Below, one piece after another: positions 46,929 to 58,865 of a stretch of 64,000 bases of DNA (positions within the stretch are counted from its first letter, which is position 1; each line of letters begins with the position of its first letter). The notes under the pieces are model-generated. The model was not told where the DNA came from. It did not search any database and saw only the letters and a program-made list of their open reading frames with translations. A program made the translations under genes and the position numbers. The DNA comes from Thamnidium elegans (Eukaryota; Mucoromycota; Mucoromycetes; Mucorales; Mucoraceae). The stretch lies in NCBI GenBank assembly GCA_025201345.1, contig JAIXMG010000001.1:62001-126000 (forward strand), read 5' to 3'.

Positions 46929-48428
46929 CTAATCAGAATAAGGTACATCCTGATAACTAGCTTGAGATCTACGCTTAAATCGATCATACTGCTTCTTTAA
47001 TGAATTTCTTCTTTGTTCCAAGAAAGTACTAAAATGATTATCTTCTTCTTCTGCCATTTGATGTTGAGAGAAATCAAAATTTAAAAACTCTTCTTCTAAT
47101 TGCATTCGATATCTTGCTTCTTCAGTGACTGGACTATCTGCATCCAAGCTAGTTTTGACAGGTGAATTTCTTTTATGAGATCTTAAACCATCTTCAGTAA
47201 ATAACTGTTGATCACGAATAGATAAATTCTGTTATATATATATATATATATTATATTAACACAATAGTTATAATAATAATAATAATAGTAATATACATAC
47301 ATCAACAAGTTTGTTAGGTGGTGTCAGCTGTTTCTTTTCTAATAAATCCCAATCTAAACCTCGAAACCAAGGATGAATTTTGAACTTTTCAAAGCCATCA
47401 GTATTACAACCTAATCTATGAAAAGGTGATTTGTCCAGCAACTAAATAATAATAATAATAATAAAATAAATAAAACGAGTTTTATAAATATTATTGTATC
47501 ATACTTTACACCAGTAATGACATCAATACAGTCTTTTGATACAATCTCATACGCATTATCAGGGAACACAAGTTGTTGATGTATGATTGAATTTATTAAT
47601 GCTTCCTTTGACCGAGCCATATATGGGCGCTAATAATAATAATGAAACACAATGAGTTATACAATTTATATTTTTTTGTTTCAAGTTTTTTTTTTTTTTT
47701 TTTTTTTTACCTTGCCAAATAAGAGTTCAAAAGTAACAATACCTAAACTCCACCAATCAACACTAGTTGAATAACCTTTTCTAGCCAACATTTCAGGAGC
47801 CATATAAGCAATGGTACCTGCTTTTGACCACATTAAAGGCTGACTGGGAGTAAATTGTATAGCTATATTAAAATCGGATAGATGAGCAAAACCTTTTTTA
47901 TCCAGTAAAATGTTTTCAGGTTTAATATCTCGATGAGCAATTCTCTTTTTATGTAAGTAATTTAAAGATAATGCGATAGTTGCTACATGATGTCGTACTT
48001 GTAATTCATTAAATCTTTTAGGGTAATTTTCTAACTGTAATCGTAAATCACCAAGTAACATTAAATCAAGTGCCATAAATAAAGTTTCATCATCTTGAAA
48101 GGCATATCTCATATTGGTAATAAACGGATACTCTACTCGTTCTAGTAATTTACGTTCCAAAATGATATTTGATATCGCTTTTTGTTTAATACATTTACTC
48201 TTGTTCATATATTTTAAGGCGTATTGTTTCTTTGTTCGCCTGTGTTGTACAATTCGAACTTTGCCAAATGCTCCTTTTCCAACTATTTTTAATAACTGAA
48301 AATGATTTAATTCGGGTCCTGGAATTTTTGATTACGAAAATTAGTATTTCTTTTTTTCTTTTTTATTATATGTATTCGTTACCTTGTGAATAATCGATTT
48401 CATCTTGTTTGCAACATAAAGCTCCCAT
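46929..48428 (-). CDS. Ser/Thr kinase of STK32/YANK type, AGC group
   Basis: Five exons join in phase: 48428-48383, 48318-47711, 47629-47510, 47441-47301 and 47228-46929, giving 404 residues. The N-terminus MGALCC has Gly2 for myristoylation and Cys5/Cys6 for palmitoylation, implying membrane attachment. The kinase core has GKGAFGKV, ALKYMNKSKCI (Lys51), HRDIKPEN (Asp146) and DFN at 164-166 instead of DFG. DFN plus YMNK.KCI matches the vertebrate STK32 (YANK) family rather than PKA or Ypk kinases. Downstream come SVDWWSLGIVTFELL and a truncated AGC tail (NLSIRDQQLF) ending in an acidic/basic segment. The physiological role in fungi is not known to me. Most introns are under 90 nt. Confidence 0.87.
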
Positions 48429-48489
48429 ATTATTAGTATTAAGTATATATATATATTAGATATATATATACATATATATTATCTATATA

Positions 48490-48540
<51 letters not shown>

Positions 48541-51500
48541 AGAAAAAAGAATGAAAATTAAAAAAAAGGCCATTTTATTATATTTTTTCCTTGTAACACC
48601 ACTTGTAACTTTTTTAATAAAAAGAGTTTCACTTACAAACCAGTCACTTTGCAATTTTGGCAAGTTTGACACCCGGTTAAAATCAATTGCCGGATCCACC
48701 AGTGTTCTTAACGTCACCAAATTTGGTGTGTTAATAAAAAATTAGATAGGTTAAACTTATAAATGCATGTATCAGTATATGTGTATTTAAAAATTTCTGG
48801 AGCTAATGGTCAACGTATTTATGTAATGTATGCAACCTTCTTCAGAAAGGAGGAAGGAAAGTTATTCTTGTGCATTTTCCGTAGTATGATAAGTCTCAGG
48901 AGAATCTTCACTAGTAGTCTTGTTTGTTGCTCTTTTTTTTATAACCGGAATTTTGGCCCAAAAAATGAATATTATAACGATCTTCGTACAAAAACGAGAA
49001 CTTGAATGTGAGGCGCTTTTCTTTAAGGATTCTATCAATAATACTGAATCTGAAAAAAATGCCGAAGATTGCTATTTTGTATTTTGTCTTCAGTTGCAAT
49101 TCGTTATTAAACTATCGTCTTTCTAATATAAATTATATTCATTCTGTAATATCAAATACAGAGTAGCACAGTCGATACGGATAACCATTTTAGTGTTGTT
49201 GTTTTTGTTGATAGTCAATGCATGCTCCTGAAATCTTATATTCGTGTTGGAAAATCTGACAACAAGGTTTCTTAATTGACGCTTTTGGCATCAATTTAAT
49301 ACGTTATACACGTCACTTTTCTTTGGTGATATGATACGCGATACATTTGTAATTTTGGAGCAAACTTGAAGGCTCTCCGTAGTAATGCTCTCTCGCTTGT
49401 CAGCGTATAATTTCTTTTTCGCATATACGTGATCAATAGGTCTTTCAATTGAATCCGATTGGCAGAACATCATAGAAACAGAAACAAGGGCTCTTATTTC
49501 GTTTGATGAGACATCAGGGCGTTCTTCTGAATGGGGGGGGGGGGGTTTAAAAAAAGTCAGTATTTTTGTGTGGCGAATATTTAGTTGATGATCATAAAAT
49601 TTTCTAAAAAATCATCATTCTGTCTTCTTCAAAGATACCTGCCTGGATACTCCCACAAATCTGTTTGAAACCTTTCACAAGGCCACATGTTGTTAAAATT
49701 TGTATGAAATTGCTTGCATGCCGAAACCAAGATTGGTGTAGTTTTGAAATTAACAATGTCTTTTCTGCCATTCTGTTCATTATAGCAGCAATGATACTAA
49801 ATCAAAGCTAGCATGTTAGTATTTCTGATAACACTTTTATATAATGTACTTACGGGTGTTTGTCCTTCTCTAAAGACTTTCTACCAAATGATTGGATTGA
49901 ACTGGTATTATCGGAATTCCTTGGTAATATAACTTCAGGCTTTGTTCTTGTTGAGAAACAATATATTTTGCAATTATAAACTTGGCAAATAACGTATAAT
50001 AGTAGCATGTCCGTTGGGGTTTTCAAAAAGCTTAGGATATCTATTTGAAAGAAGTAAAAAGCTGTTCCCCGCAGATCCACTTAGTAGACGAATAATGTAA
50101 TTCACCGACAAAGCGGGCATATCATCACCAACTACCTCCTTTGAGCTACATATTTGAAGTCCATATTCCTTAAGGTATTTTTTTAGAGCTGACCAAGCTT
50201 TCGTTAAAACTGAATGGGCAATTCTCAAATACTCTGTTGTAATATGGCCGGTAATTATTGTTATCAGGAAAAATCTCCACTGTCACACTGCATTTGAAGA
50301 AGAATGGTGCTATTGTTGAAAAGAAATTAGTATTATTCAAAAAAAATCTCATATACATGATTGGCTTAATTTCTTTGTACCTTCTATATATTCTGCCGAT
50401 TCTAAGTAATATCTAGTACTTACAGTTCCTCACCAACGATAGCTTAATTGTAACTTCTCAGTATCTCGCTTTAACGCCACTATTACCACTATTCGATTTC
50501 AGGGTGGAATACAATTTAACAAAACTACTAAATGTATAAAAAGGAAGTCTTCAACTATTTTATTTTCGAGATGTATTTATTTAATTTACGAAAAGAATAA
50601 GAATCGAAATGATAGAGAGAGTATAATGAAATAAGTCATATAAAATAATTAATTATGTGTCATTTTAATACATGGCTTTGTGCTATTTTAATTGATAACA
50701 ATAAAGTTTTAATGTTTGAGCTTTCGCAGAATAAGATATACAGCATATTTTTCTGTACAATAGCTTGTTTGGGTCCAGGAACTATTTAAATTATTATAAG
50801 CCATCATTGTTTGTCCGTTATCCTTTTTAAAACAGTCGTTTTTATACGAACATTCAGGCATCACTTCTAAAAAAGTAATTTTATTAGTGTTTAAAATAAG
50901 GTGTTTTCTATGTATAATTAAAAGTCAGAAAATGGTTCTTTTGCCCATGTTACTTTGTGAAAGTTAGTCGTCAAGACATTGTCTTTAATCTTAAATATTG
51001 AAACCGCTTGTTGCTTTATATTTTTCTCGATTTTTTCTACCTTTTTTGTGATTGGTCATTTTTGCCATTTTTGATCATTTGGGGGGTCAACTTCTTTTGT
51101 TTTTCGATTTTTTTTTCTCAGTTTTTTCACAATTACTCCCGATCTACTTTGCTTTTCTTTGTGAAAAATTCAATACTAATAAAGTACTCTTTTAGACGCA
51201 TCTAATCCATCTAAAAATATATTTTTACTAAAAACACTGAGCGAGTGATCAATGTTTAAAGGCGTTTTTTTTTACTAGAATTTGAGTTAAGCGGAACTTA
51301 AAATAGCGTTCTCTTTAAAGCTCGTTTTCTCGCTCAGTTTTGGTTGTAGCACTTTTATTTATAAATAAACAATAAAGGGTTTTTAAAGATCTATACAGTG
51401 CGTACAGTCCCAAATGGTGAATTTCAAAAATCATTCAGCGGTTTCTGAAAACCCAATTGCCGTAAAATAAAATGCAATATGCTCAAAGATGTTGAAACAC

Positions 51501-52418
51501 TTACTACAAGAATTATCGAAGCTAGCGAGGCCATGCCTGTTGAATACCTTCAAAATATCATTCAGTATTTTGTTAACCAGTTTCGCAGCTGTCGGAATAA
51601 GGTTGCTATGTAAATATTCTTTACATTATTATAAAGTAAAATAAACTTTCCTGTTTTAGTAGTATTTCTTCTCTTTATCTTCTGTTGAATTTATGAATTG
51701 TGTATTGCGAGTCTTTTGTTTTAGCGTACATATTATTTATTTTATTTGCCCTAATTAAAGTGGTTGTTTATTCCTGCACTTCTCCAAAGCTTCAACAGAG
51801 TGTTCTACTGACTTAGTTATTATCTCCCGAGATACTTCATTGCAAGCATCGCACACATTCAAATCAGGCAGACTAGGAATTTTATTGGAAGTAATATTTT
51901 TTTATGGACACAATAAAAAATTAGTTTAGACCTTACATCTTTTTTGTCTAACACTCAATGATATTACTATTTGAAAAGATATATATTGACTTTTATTTTG
52001 GACCCAATTATTTATTTAAGCATCTACTCCCAATAGCTCTTAGCTTTTAAAATGTTTAATCCAACATAAACAATCCTTTACAGTAGCAGTATATATTTTA
52101 AGCTCAATCTCCGTGTCCATCTCTGTGTCTCCATTAGCGAGAGTTTCTTTCAACAGTAGGGGGATGATACATAAAACAATCTTTATGAGGTTGAATTTAT
52201 ATAAAACTTTAAAATAAAATGTCAGAGGGTATAATTATTGGAGTATTGGGGTTTGAATTTGGGAACCATGTTCCTCGCGTCCAACGCGTGTCAGTTTCAG
52301 CATCGCCGTCATAGTATGGTGATCTTTGGTAAGCCGAGCTTTTTGTTTTTTTTTTGCTCGGGTCTCTTTCTTAACAGACACAGCCAACAGTTTAGCATTT
52401 TTTACAGCCTGATTCTAA

Positions 52419-52449
<31 letters not shown>
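48429..52449. other. Repeat-rich, gene-poor region with decayed fragments
   Basis: About 4 kb. A run of 45 A at 48493-48537 lies just upstream of the kinase gene. Short protein-like remnants occur on both strands, for example minus 48720-48570 (VDPAIDFNRVSNLPKLQSDW), minus 49473-49291 (IERPIDHVYAKKKLYADKRE) and minus 50228-49974 (SVLTKAWSALKKYLKEYGLQ). None has a recognisable domain or a complete gene structure. A run of 14 G lies at about 49531-49544. A weak inverted repeat, ACTGAGCGAG/CTCGCTCAGT, spans about 51236-51340. Old mobile-element debris is the likeliest content. Confidence 0.45.
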
Positions 52450-52453
<4 letters not shown>

Positions 52454-53147
52454 TATAGTAGTAGAGAAAAAAGTTTAATGAACCAATTTACCTTCATATA
52501 ATTTAATCTTGGAAAACACTTCTTCCTTAACTGTTGTAAATCTTCAACATGATTAGGGATTGGTATAGATCCAACATATTGAACAGTATAAATGCCCGGT
52601 GCAACTAGTCTCATAATTTTCAACTCCCCATCCAACCCTGTCGCTTGAAAACTTGGTATAATCAATCTGCGAGCATCCGATCTGCTGGTATATTTCCTAT
52701 TGACAATACTATATAAAATGACCTTTGACTCGCGTAAGACTTTCTGATGATCGTCTGAAAATTTATCTGGGCCAAATGACCCGTTCGCAAATTCGCCAGT
52801 TGGGATATCATGTTCAGTTCCCTCAATATTCGTCACTACACGCATGTCCACACGATCACCAATCTTTTCTTCTTCACATAACCTTTTTCTAGCTGTCGTT
52901 GATATCTGCGGGACAGAGTCACCCCTTTTTTTATGTTCAGTATCATATAAACCAATGCATAAGTCAATAACGATTGTTAAAAATAGAGGACATGATCGGT
53001 GTCCAAACTTCACCTACAAAATCTTGTTCAGTTGGCGACTTAATTAATTCATTCTTCAAGATGGAATTATGTTTGTCGAGAAGACGAATCCTATCAATTA
53101 CTATTAGAAAGGTTTAGGTTAATTCTTGATACACTACCATTTACACC
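52450..53147 (-). pseudogene. Decayed orphan gene, C-terminal part
   Basis: Minus-strand protein-like sequence reads RIRLLDKHNSILKNELIKSP then EQDFVGEVWTPIMSSIFNN up to a frame break at about 52970. It continues in another frame as DLCIGLYDTEHKKRGDSVPQ and on to a stop at 52450. A shorter inverted copy at 53391-53620 contains about 22 bp missing here exactly at the break, so a small deletion damaged this copy. I do not recognise a domain. The style (charged N-terminal part, then a compact C-terminal half with RRLIIPSFQATGLDGELKI) suggests a multi-copy fungal family rather than a transposase. Confidence 0.5.
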
Positions 53148-53620
53148 ACCAGTACCAATTTAGACATCTGATAATATAAACGGTAATTGCTTGTATATGA
53201 ATTCATTGTTAAAAAAAAGGAAAAGAAAAGGGAAAAAAGAAGATGGAATAAATAGATGATTTTAATTGTGATAAAAAGGGGTTTATTCAACTATGATAAA
53301 ATGGGATTTATTCAACCATCGCGATATTTATATTACAATTTCCTTTCTCACAATATTAAAGTCGTTTTTACATGTAAAGTACCTGTTATTGTAAATGGTG
53401 GTGTATCAAGAATTAACCTAAACCTTTCTAATAGTAATTGATAGGATTCGTCTTCTCGACAAACATAATTCCATCTTGAAGAATGAATTAGTTAAGTCGC
53501 CAACTGAACAAGATTTTGTAGGTGAAGTTTGGACACCGATCATGTCCTCTATTTTTAACAATCGTGATTTGTATTTGATATGGTAATTTATTGACTTATG
53601 CATTGGTTTATATGATACTG
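52938..53620. repeat. Fold-back inverted repeat, arms about 210 and 230 bp
   Basis: The left arm 52938-53147 is nearly the reverse complement of the right arm 53391-53620, with about 243 bp between them. The differences seen are two substitutions, a few single-base changes and about 22 bp present only in the right arm. The arms carry part of the orphan pseudogene. The shape could come from inverted partial duplication or template switching. Confidence 0.85.
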
Positions 53621-53811
53621 TGAGGGTATTCTGTTTATTTATTAAAATAAAAGAATAGGTTTTTTTTAACATAAGAAAGTTGACAAAGATTAATTTTTTA
53701 TTAAGTCAAGATTTAAAAGGTTGGTTTTATTTAGTTAAAAGGTTGGTATGCCAGAGCTGATAAACAAGTAATATATGTAAGTATTTGTAACATGATATCC
53801 CGACTAGTAAC

Positions 53812-53930
53812 CATAAAGTGCCCTTGTAAACCTTTTCTTTATGACACCCGCAAAATGCCCTCAATTGAGCCTTTTCTTCGTGTTTCCCGTAAAGTGCCCT
53901 TAATCGAGCCTTTTCTTTACGGAGCCGATT
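53812..53930 (+). repeat. Minisatellite, three units of about 38 bp
   Basis: Three diverged units each contain AAAGTGCCCT, then GAGCCTTTTCTT or a close variant, then a CCCGT/CCCGC end. Units begin at about 53815, 53852 and 53891. Confidence 0.65.
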
Positions 53931-54974
53931 ATTTCTGATTAAACACGATATTGGATAGAACCGGCAGCAAAAGCAAAAGTAGTAGAGACCAAATAAAATT
54001 TTATAGCAGAGTATTGTAGCAGAGTATTGTACCAGTTTTTTTTTTTTTTACCATAGTTGCGTACCAAAGTATAGGAATAAACCAACCAAAGTCTTGTGTA
54101 AGAGACCCACCCTAAGCCTCAAATAAATTTTTCCATATAGCAAGAGTAAAAGCTTTAAAATATTTTTGACAACATTTGCAGTAGAGACCAAACAAAGTAA
54201 AACACCAAAGTATTATACCAAAGTATAGTAGTAAACCGCGACAAAGCAAAGTAGTAGATCAGAAGAAAGTCTTGAATAAAGTTTCGAACAGAACAGAACC
54301 AAACGTGTTAAAATTATTTTGACAGCATTTTAAAGAGTTTTAGAAACTACTTGGGGATATTCTTCTATTACTTTGACAGCCATTGAGCGTGTGTGAAAAA
54401 GTAAATAATAAAAATCGCTATAGCTTTGTTTTTAGTTTAGTAATTAATTAGTCTTTACCGTAGAAGGCAAATGAAAGAAAACGCCCACTTGTATAAGATC
54501 TAATTAACCGAAGTAAAGAGTAGTATGATTGAATCAGCTTAGGTACGGGTTATATACTTGAGGTAGTATTAGTTCGATTCCTTCTAGTTTTTCTAAGAAA
54601 TAACAGTTTAAACAAGGACGGTTCACCTGAAAAAATGAAAAAAGCCTTTGTCAAGCCATATTCAGAAATTGATTAAAAGAAGAGACGTAACAATAAACGA
54701 AAGAGAGGATAACCATAGTTATAAACGTTATTAAAAAAAAAAAAAAAGGGAGCAGTGGTATTTTCAAGTGAAGCATTTTTCTTCTATAGTTTTTTAAGTT
54801 TTTTTTTTACTCCCTAAATTATTCAAGTCCAACATGTATTTTGGCATTCTATAGGTTCGAACAAAAAGTAAATAATGATGTACTCATAACTCAACCAATA
54901 ATGAGGATAACTGACTACCCTGTCATTATTACATGCTATTCGATCAAGGGAATTGAATCAATGGATATTTAAAG

Positions 54975-55165
54975 TCAATTCGAGAGAGTGGAACCCATTA
55001 TTAATGCGTCAGACAGAAGGTGGAAGCGGACCGAGGCTTCAGCCAAAGTTTTCAGGAAGAAAGTGAAAGGGAAACCCATTGTTCATGCGTGAAGTGAGAG
55101 TGGGACCCATTGTGCAGGCAGTAATGTTAGGGTGACACCTTTTTAATGACTGAAATGTCAGAATG
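54975..55165 (+). repeat. Degenerate tandem array, about 33-bp period
   Basis: About five diverged units share a GAGTGGGACCCATT-like core followed by an AATGCGTSAGA-like segment. The cores lie near 54986, 55066, 55095, 55130 and 55160. Later units drift to GGTGACACCTTTTT and ATGCAACCTTTTTT. Confidence 0.5.
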
Positions 55166-55620
55166 CAACCTTTTTTAACAGACTGCAAAGCAGTAGTATA
55201 ACATTTGGAATCGTATTCCGTTTCACGCACCATCTCCAACTACCTGCAAGCCCTATCCTTCTCGACCGAACGCCTTGTTAAATTTCTCTTTTTTTTTCTT
55301 AACGGTGCAACTGTTATTTTATTTTTTCAGTATCGATTTTCTAGTCTTATTTTTTTTATAACTTCATAAATAATAAAGTATGTATGTATAAAATAAAAAG
55401 TACTAGGTACTCTCATAGTAAGTGGTCGACCACTTTTTTGAGATGAGTGATCACTGTTTTTTTTGGTTGATCGGTCATATTAAAGATATTTAATGTAAAT
55501 TGCATTAAGCAATATGTATAGAACATTACTAGGCTTACTGGGCTAGTGGGGGGGGGGAGTACAAAAAAAGGGGGCTATGGACAACCACAACGGACTCAAC
55601 AGTGGTCATATCAGCCTTTC

Positions 55621-57450
55621 ACAAATATGTTGATTATTGGCTGCCTATTGTAAATATTGTTTTTTATTAGATTAGTAGACTAATCGAGTCATGTGTTTTG
55701 TCGCAATCTTCTTTCTTTTTTTTTTCCCCACTATTTAACCCTTTTTTTCTTTTTTCTTTTTTATCTTTCTCTTTTATAGCTATATTTTATTTTATTACTT
55801 TCTTTTATCGGTACGTATGATTTTCTTTAAAATAACAATTATTAATAAAACAGGTCAATAAAATCTACATAGCTTAGCAAACTGTCTTAAATATAGGCGG
55901 CATACAAGTCCTGTTTAGAAAAAAAGAAAAAAAAAAAAAAAGCTGGCTCCATCATATAAACATCGGAGATGGTTTTCATGTAATGGTGATAGATGATTTC
56001 ATGTTTTCATGGGAACTGTCTTATTTAGAAGCTTGATGAAAAAAAAAAATTTTTCTTTGAAAAAGACAAAGTAAACAAATCATGCAAAAAAAAGGGAAAG
56101 TAGTACAAATTAGACAAACCTTTCCTTTTTTTTATTTTCCTTTTTACTCTTTTCACCTTTACTTCTCAACTTATGTTACTTGTTACCACCTTTCAACTGC
56201 ATCGATTTATATTTAAATATTAGGATGAGGCAATACTGCTAAAGTAAGTGAGAAAAAGAAGAAAGTGAAAGTATTTATTTTATATAAAGAAAAAGATAAT
56301 AAGCTTAATATTTATGGAAATAGGTAATTAAACCACATGAAAAAGCTCTTTAGAGCAAAAAAAATCCTGAAACATGTAGTTTTTCTAGGTTGTTATCAGT
56401 CTAAGTATATTACATCATGTCATATGTTTACACCTCCTTATTTCTAAAGTCCATAAAAAGGCTCAAATCTTCAAATTAATAAACACCAATCTCTTTTCTT
56501 TTTCAAAATATCAAAAAAAAAAAAAAAAAAAAATACACTCAAGTTCTTCTGAAGTAATGTTCAAACTCTGCACTGGTACTACTGCTACTGAAGTTTTAAT
56601 CAAGTACTATTAAAATGATGCGCAAAACTATTTCATGTTACTCTACCACCTAATCTGTTGGCTCTTTTTTTCTAAGAAAATTTGGCTATACCCTGCTTAT
56701 TCTCAATACAAAAAAAAAAAAAACATACTGATGTTTGTTCTGGTTTCCTCTCTGGTTTCTGCCGCTTTATCCTATTTCAAGTCTTTGACAAAGATGCTCA
56801 TACCATTATGTTAGCTATAACCGGTGTCTATGGCTGGCTTCTACTAGTTACATGTTTTTTTTTATCGCTGGTTTTTTGCTGGTAGTATTGCTATGGTTGG
56901 CGTTTATTTACAATTTATTTATGCGGGTTGATGTCTGCTAAAATACTTGGTCTCTCTTTTGGTTGATTCCTATGCTTAATGGTTGATTATAGTCAAAATT
57001 TTGGCATACTCGTGTTTAATGTAATATCTAAAATTACACGTGTAAGCTATCAAAGTGCAGCCGATGTGCGCGAATAGCCAGTTCCATATTAGATAAGACA
57101 ACGTAGTTTGGGGGTCTTTTATGGGCAACGTAGCTGGAATAGTAGTTCCATCGGTAGAGGAGTTCCATCCATCTGAGGTGGTTTCTCTTCGTTGTTGGGT
57201 TGATAGTTTAGGTGGCGTTTACTTTTAAGTTAACATTTAAATATGTTTATTCTATATGTCTTGGTTGTTATCTATTATTATATATATTTATCTTCTAACA
57301 GAAAAGTCCGGTGTTTTGAATGAAATTTACTTGTACTTTTTTTTTTTTGTAAATAGCATTAACTTTTAGTTATGTATTACTATTTAAAATTTATTTCCAT
57401 ATAAACTATTATTAAAATAAAATAAAGCTTTGTTTTACTCAAATCTCATA
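55621..57450 (+). repeat. Right copy of the 1.8-kb near-identical inverted repeat
   Basis: Reverse-complementary to 42449-44247, with 11.4 kb between the copies. It carries about 29 extra bp near its right end (around 57385-57415) with a short direct repeat (CTATT) at its edges. The same hydrophobic frame occurs at 56682-56885 on the plus strand. Near-identity over mostly non-coding DNA implies a recent duplication, gene conversion, or an assembly effect. Confidence 0.9.
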
Positions 57451-58860
57451 ACTACTCATATTTACTTCACGTGTTTAATGATTAAAAATAATATTTTAAT
57501 ACATCAAAGACAGAAGATGGTTAAGGTTGGATCAGATATAAAAAAAAAAGGAGAAAAATACGTGCAAAAAAAGTGCGGTACACGGTTAAAAGTGATAAAA
57601 ATAGGTGTCATTTTGCCAATCATACGGCGTATTTAAGCAGTTATGAACTGGCTGCTTCTTATTGAACCAAGTCCTTTTTCTTTAAAAAAAAGGCTTTTTA
57701 CTAACTTAATTATACATCCTTAAATAAGTGGAGATAAACTTGCTTCTAGTTAGAAAAATCATAGTCAATTTATCTTCTGAATAAGGCAAATGCTTGGTAT
57801 GCTGTCACATATCGCAGTAAGTATCAGGTAGTTAAGATGAAGTTATTTCAGTCGTAATAATGTACAAGGTAAAAGGAGTATGATTGATAATGTATTCCCT
57901 GTAAAAAGAAAAATCCATATTGTCCAGTGAGCGGTGGAAAGTATCGTGTATACTACATAATAGAAGGTGCGATAGACATAAGTGAAATTAAAGCTTTGGT
58001 CTGGAACCCACTAATATTATTTTAGAAATTTAATTGTATGGATAAAATTCGACATTGGCTACATTAGATACCATAGTCTTCTGCAAGGAAAAACTTTTGC
58101 CAGTCTAATCTTCTGGTTCCATATTCTCACTGTAACCGCTCATTTGATAGTAGCGACAGGCATGGTGTGGCCATATTAATGGTTCCTTCCACTCTGTTAC
58201 GTCAAATGAGTTCCTGACCAATATTATAATATTTACCGAATGGATGAGACCGGCTTATCATTAACAAGCCAAGTCTCAACCGCCTATCAATTTACTTGAA
58301 AGAGTATAATAGAGTGAACCTGAGGGAGACGCCGGATCAGTATTTTTTCTCCGAACCTATAACTTTCCACTACGATGGGGATAGAAAAAATGACGCCTAA
58401 TGTCCACTCAAAAATATTTAGTCGTATTCATCGCTAAAAAACCCGAATAAAACGAATGGTGCTTCTTTTTTTAGAGAGATACGCGAAAAAATAACAACCT
58501 GATAATCGATAGGATCAGTCGTAGAACTGATCAAATACTCCCTACACGGTTCGTCCAAAAAAAGAACTAGTCGACGTTTACACGTAGAACGTCCAACAAC
58601 ACATTTTTAAACTTACCTTTAGCCGAAGAAGTGCGCTTGTTCTGGTCATTCTCTAAATATATATGTATATCATTAGGCTATCTGTCATATTTAAAATTAT
58701 CTTAGCTTGAATGTACTCATCTCTTTTTGATCCATCATCCGAGTCTTCGTCGTGAGGTCTTTTCATTTATACGGCTCTTTGTAAATAAAGAAAAATGATC
58801 TTTGATGGAAAAAGAGGTACTTTGACAGTATTGATATATCTATTCATTCTATTATAAATG
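57451..58860. other. Gene-poor region with decayed sequence
   Basis: About 1.4 kb beyond the right repeat. It has no intact frame. The minus strand around 58080-58230 has a short protein-like stretch (RNSFDVTEWKEPLIWPHHAC) that I cannot assign. Composition at 58000-58700 is less AT-rich than usual intergenic DNA here, as in the other decayed blocks. Confidence 0.4.
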
Positions 58861-58865
58861 TGACT

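Larger units (their letters stand above)
53641..55620. other. Gene-free stretch with two minisatellites
   Basis: About 2 kb up to the right inverted repeat. It holds the two tandem arrays listed separately (53812-53930 and 54975-55165). Around 54000-54300 strings such as GTAGAGACCAAA and CCAAAGTAT recur irregularly. A run of 9 G occurs at about 55549-55558. No coding gene is supported. Confidence 0.45.

Noticed and set aside
42449..57450. A Polinton/Maverick-like 15-kb element bounded by long terminal inverted repeats
   Set aside because: Size and long inverted repeats fit, but no DNA polymerase B, integrase, ATPase, protease or capsid gene is visible. The interior holds ordinary host kinase genes, and no target-site duplication was seen at 42448/57451.
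57430..57636. 68-codon frame at 57430-57636
   Set aside because: Low-complexity Lys/Ile-rich product, no homologous feature, and it begins inside the end of the inverted repeat.
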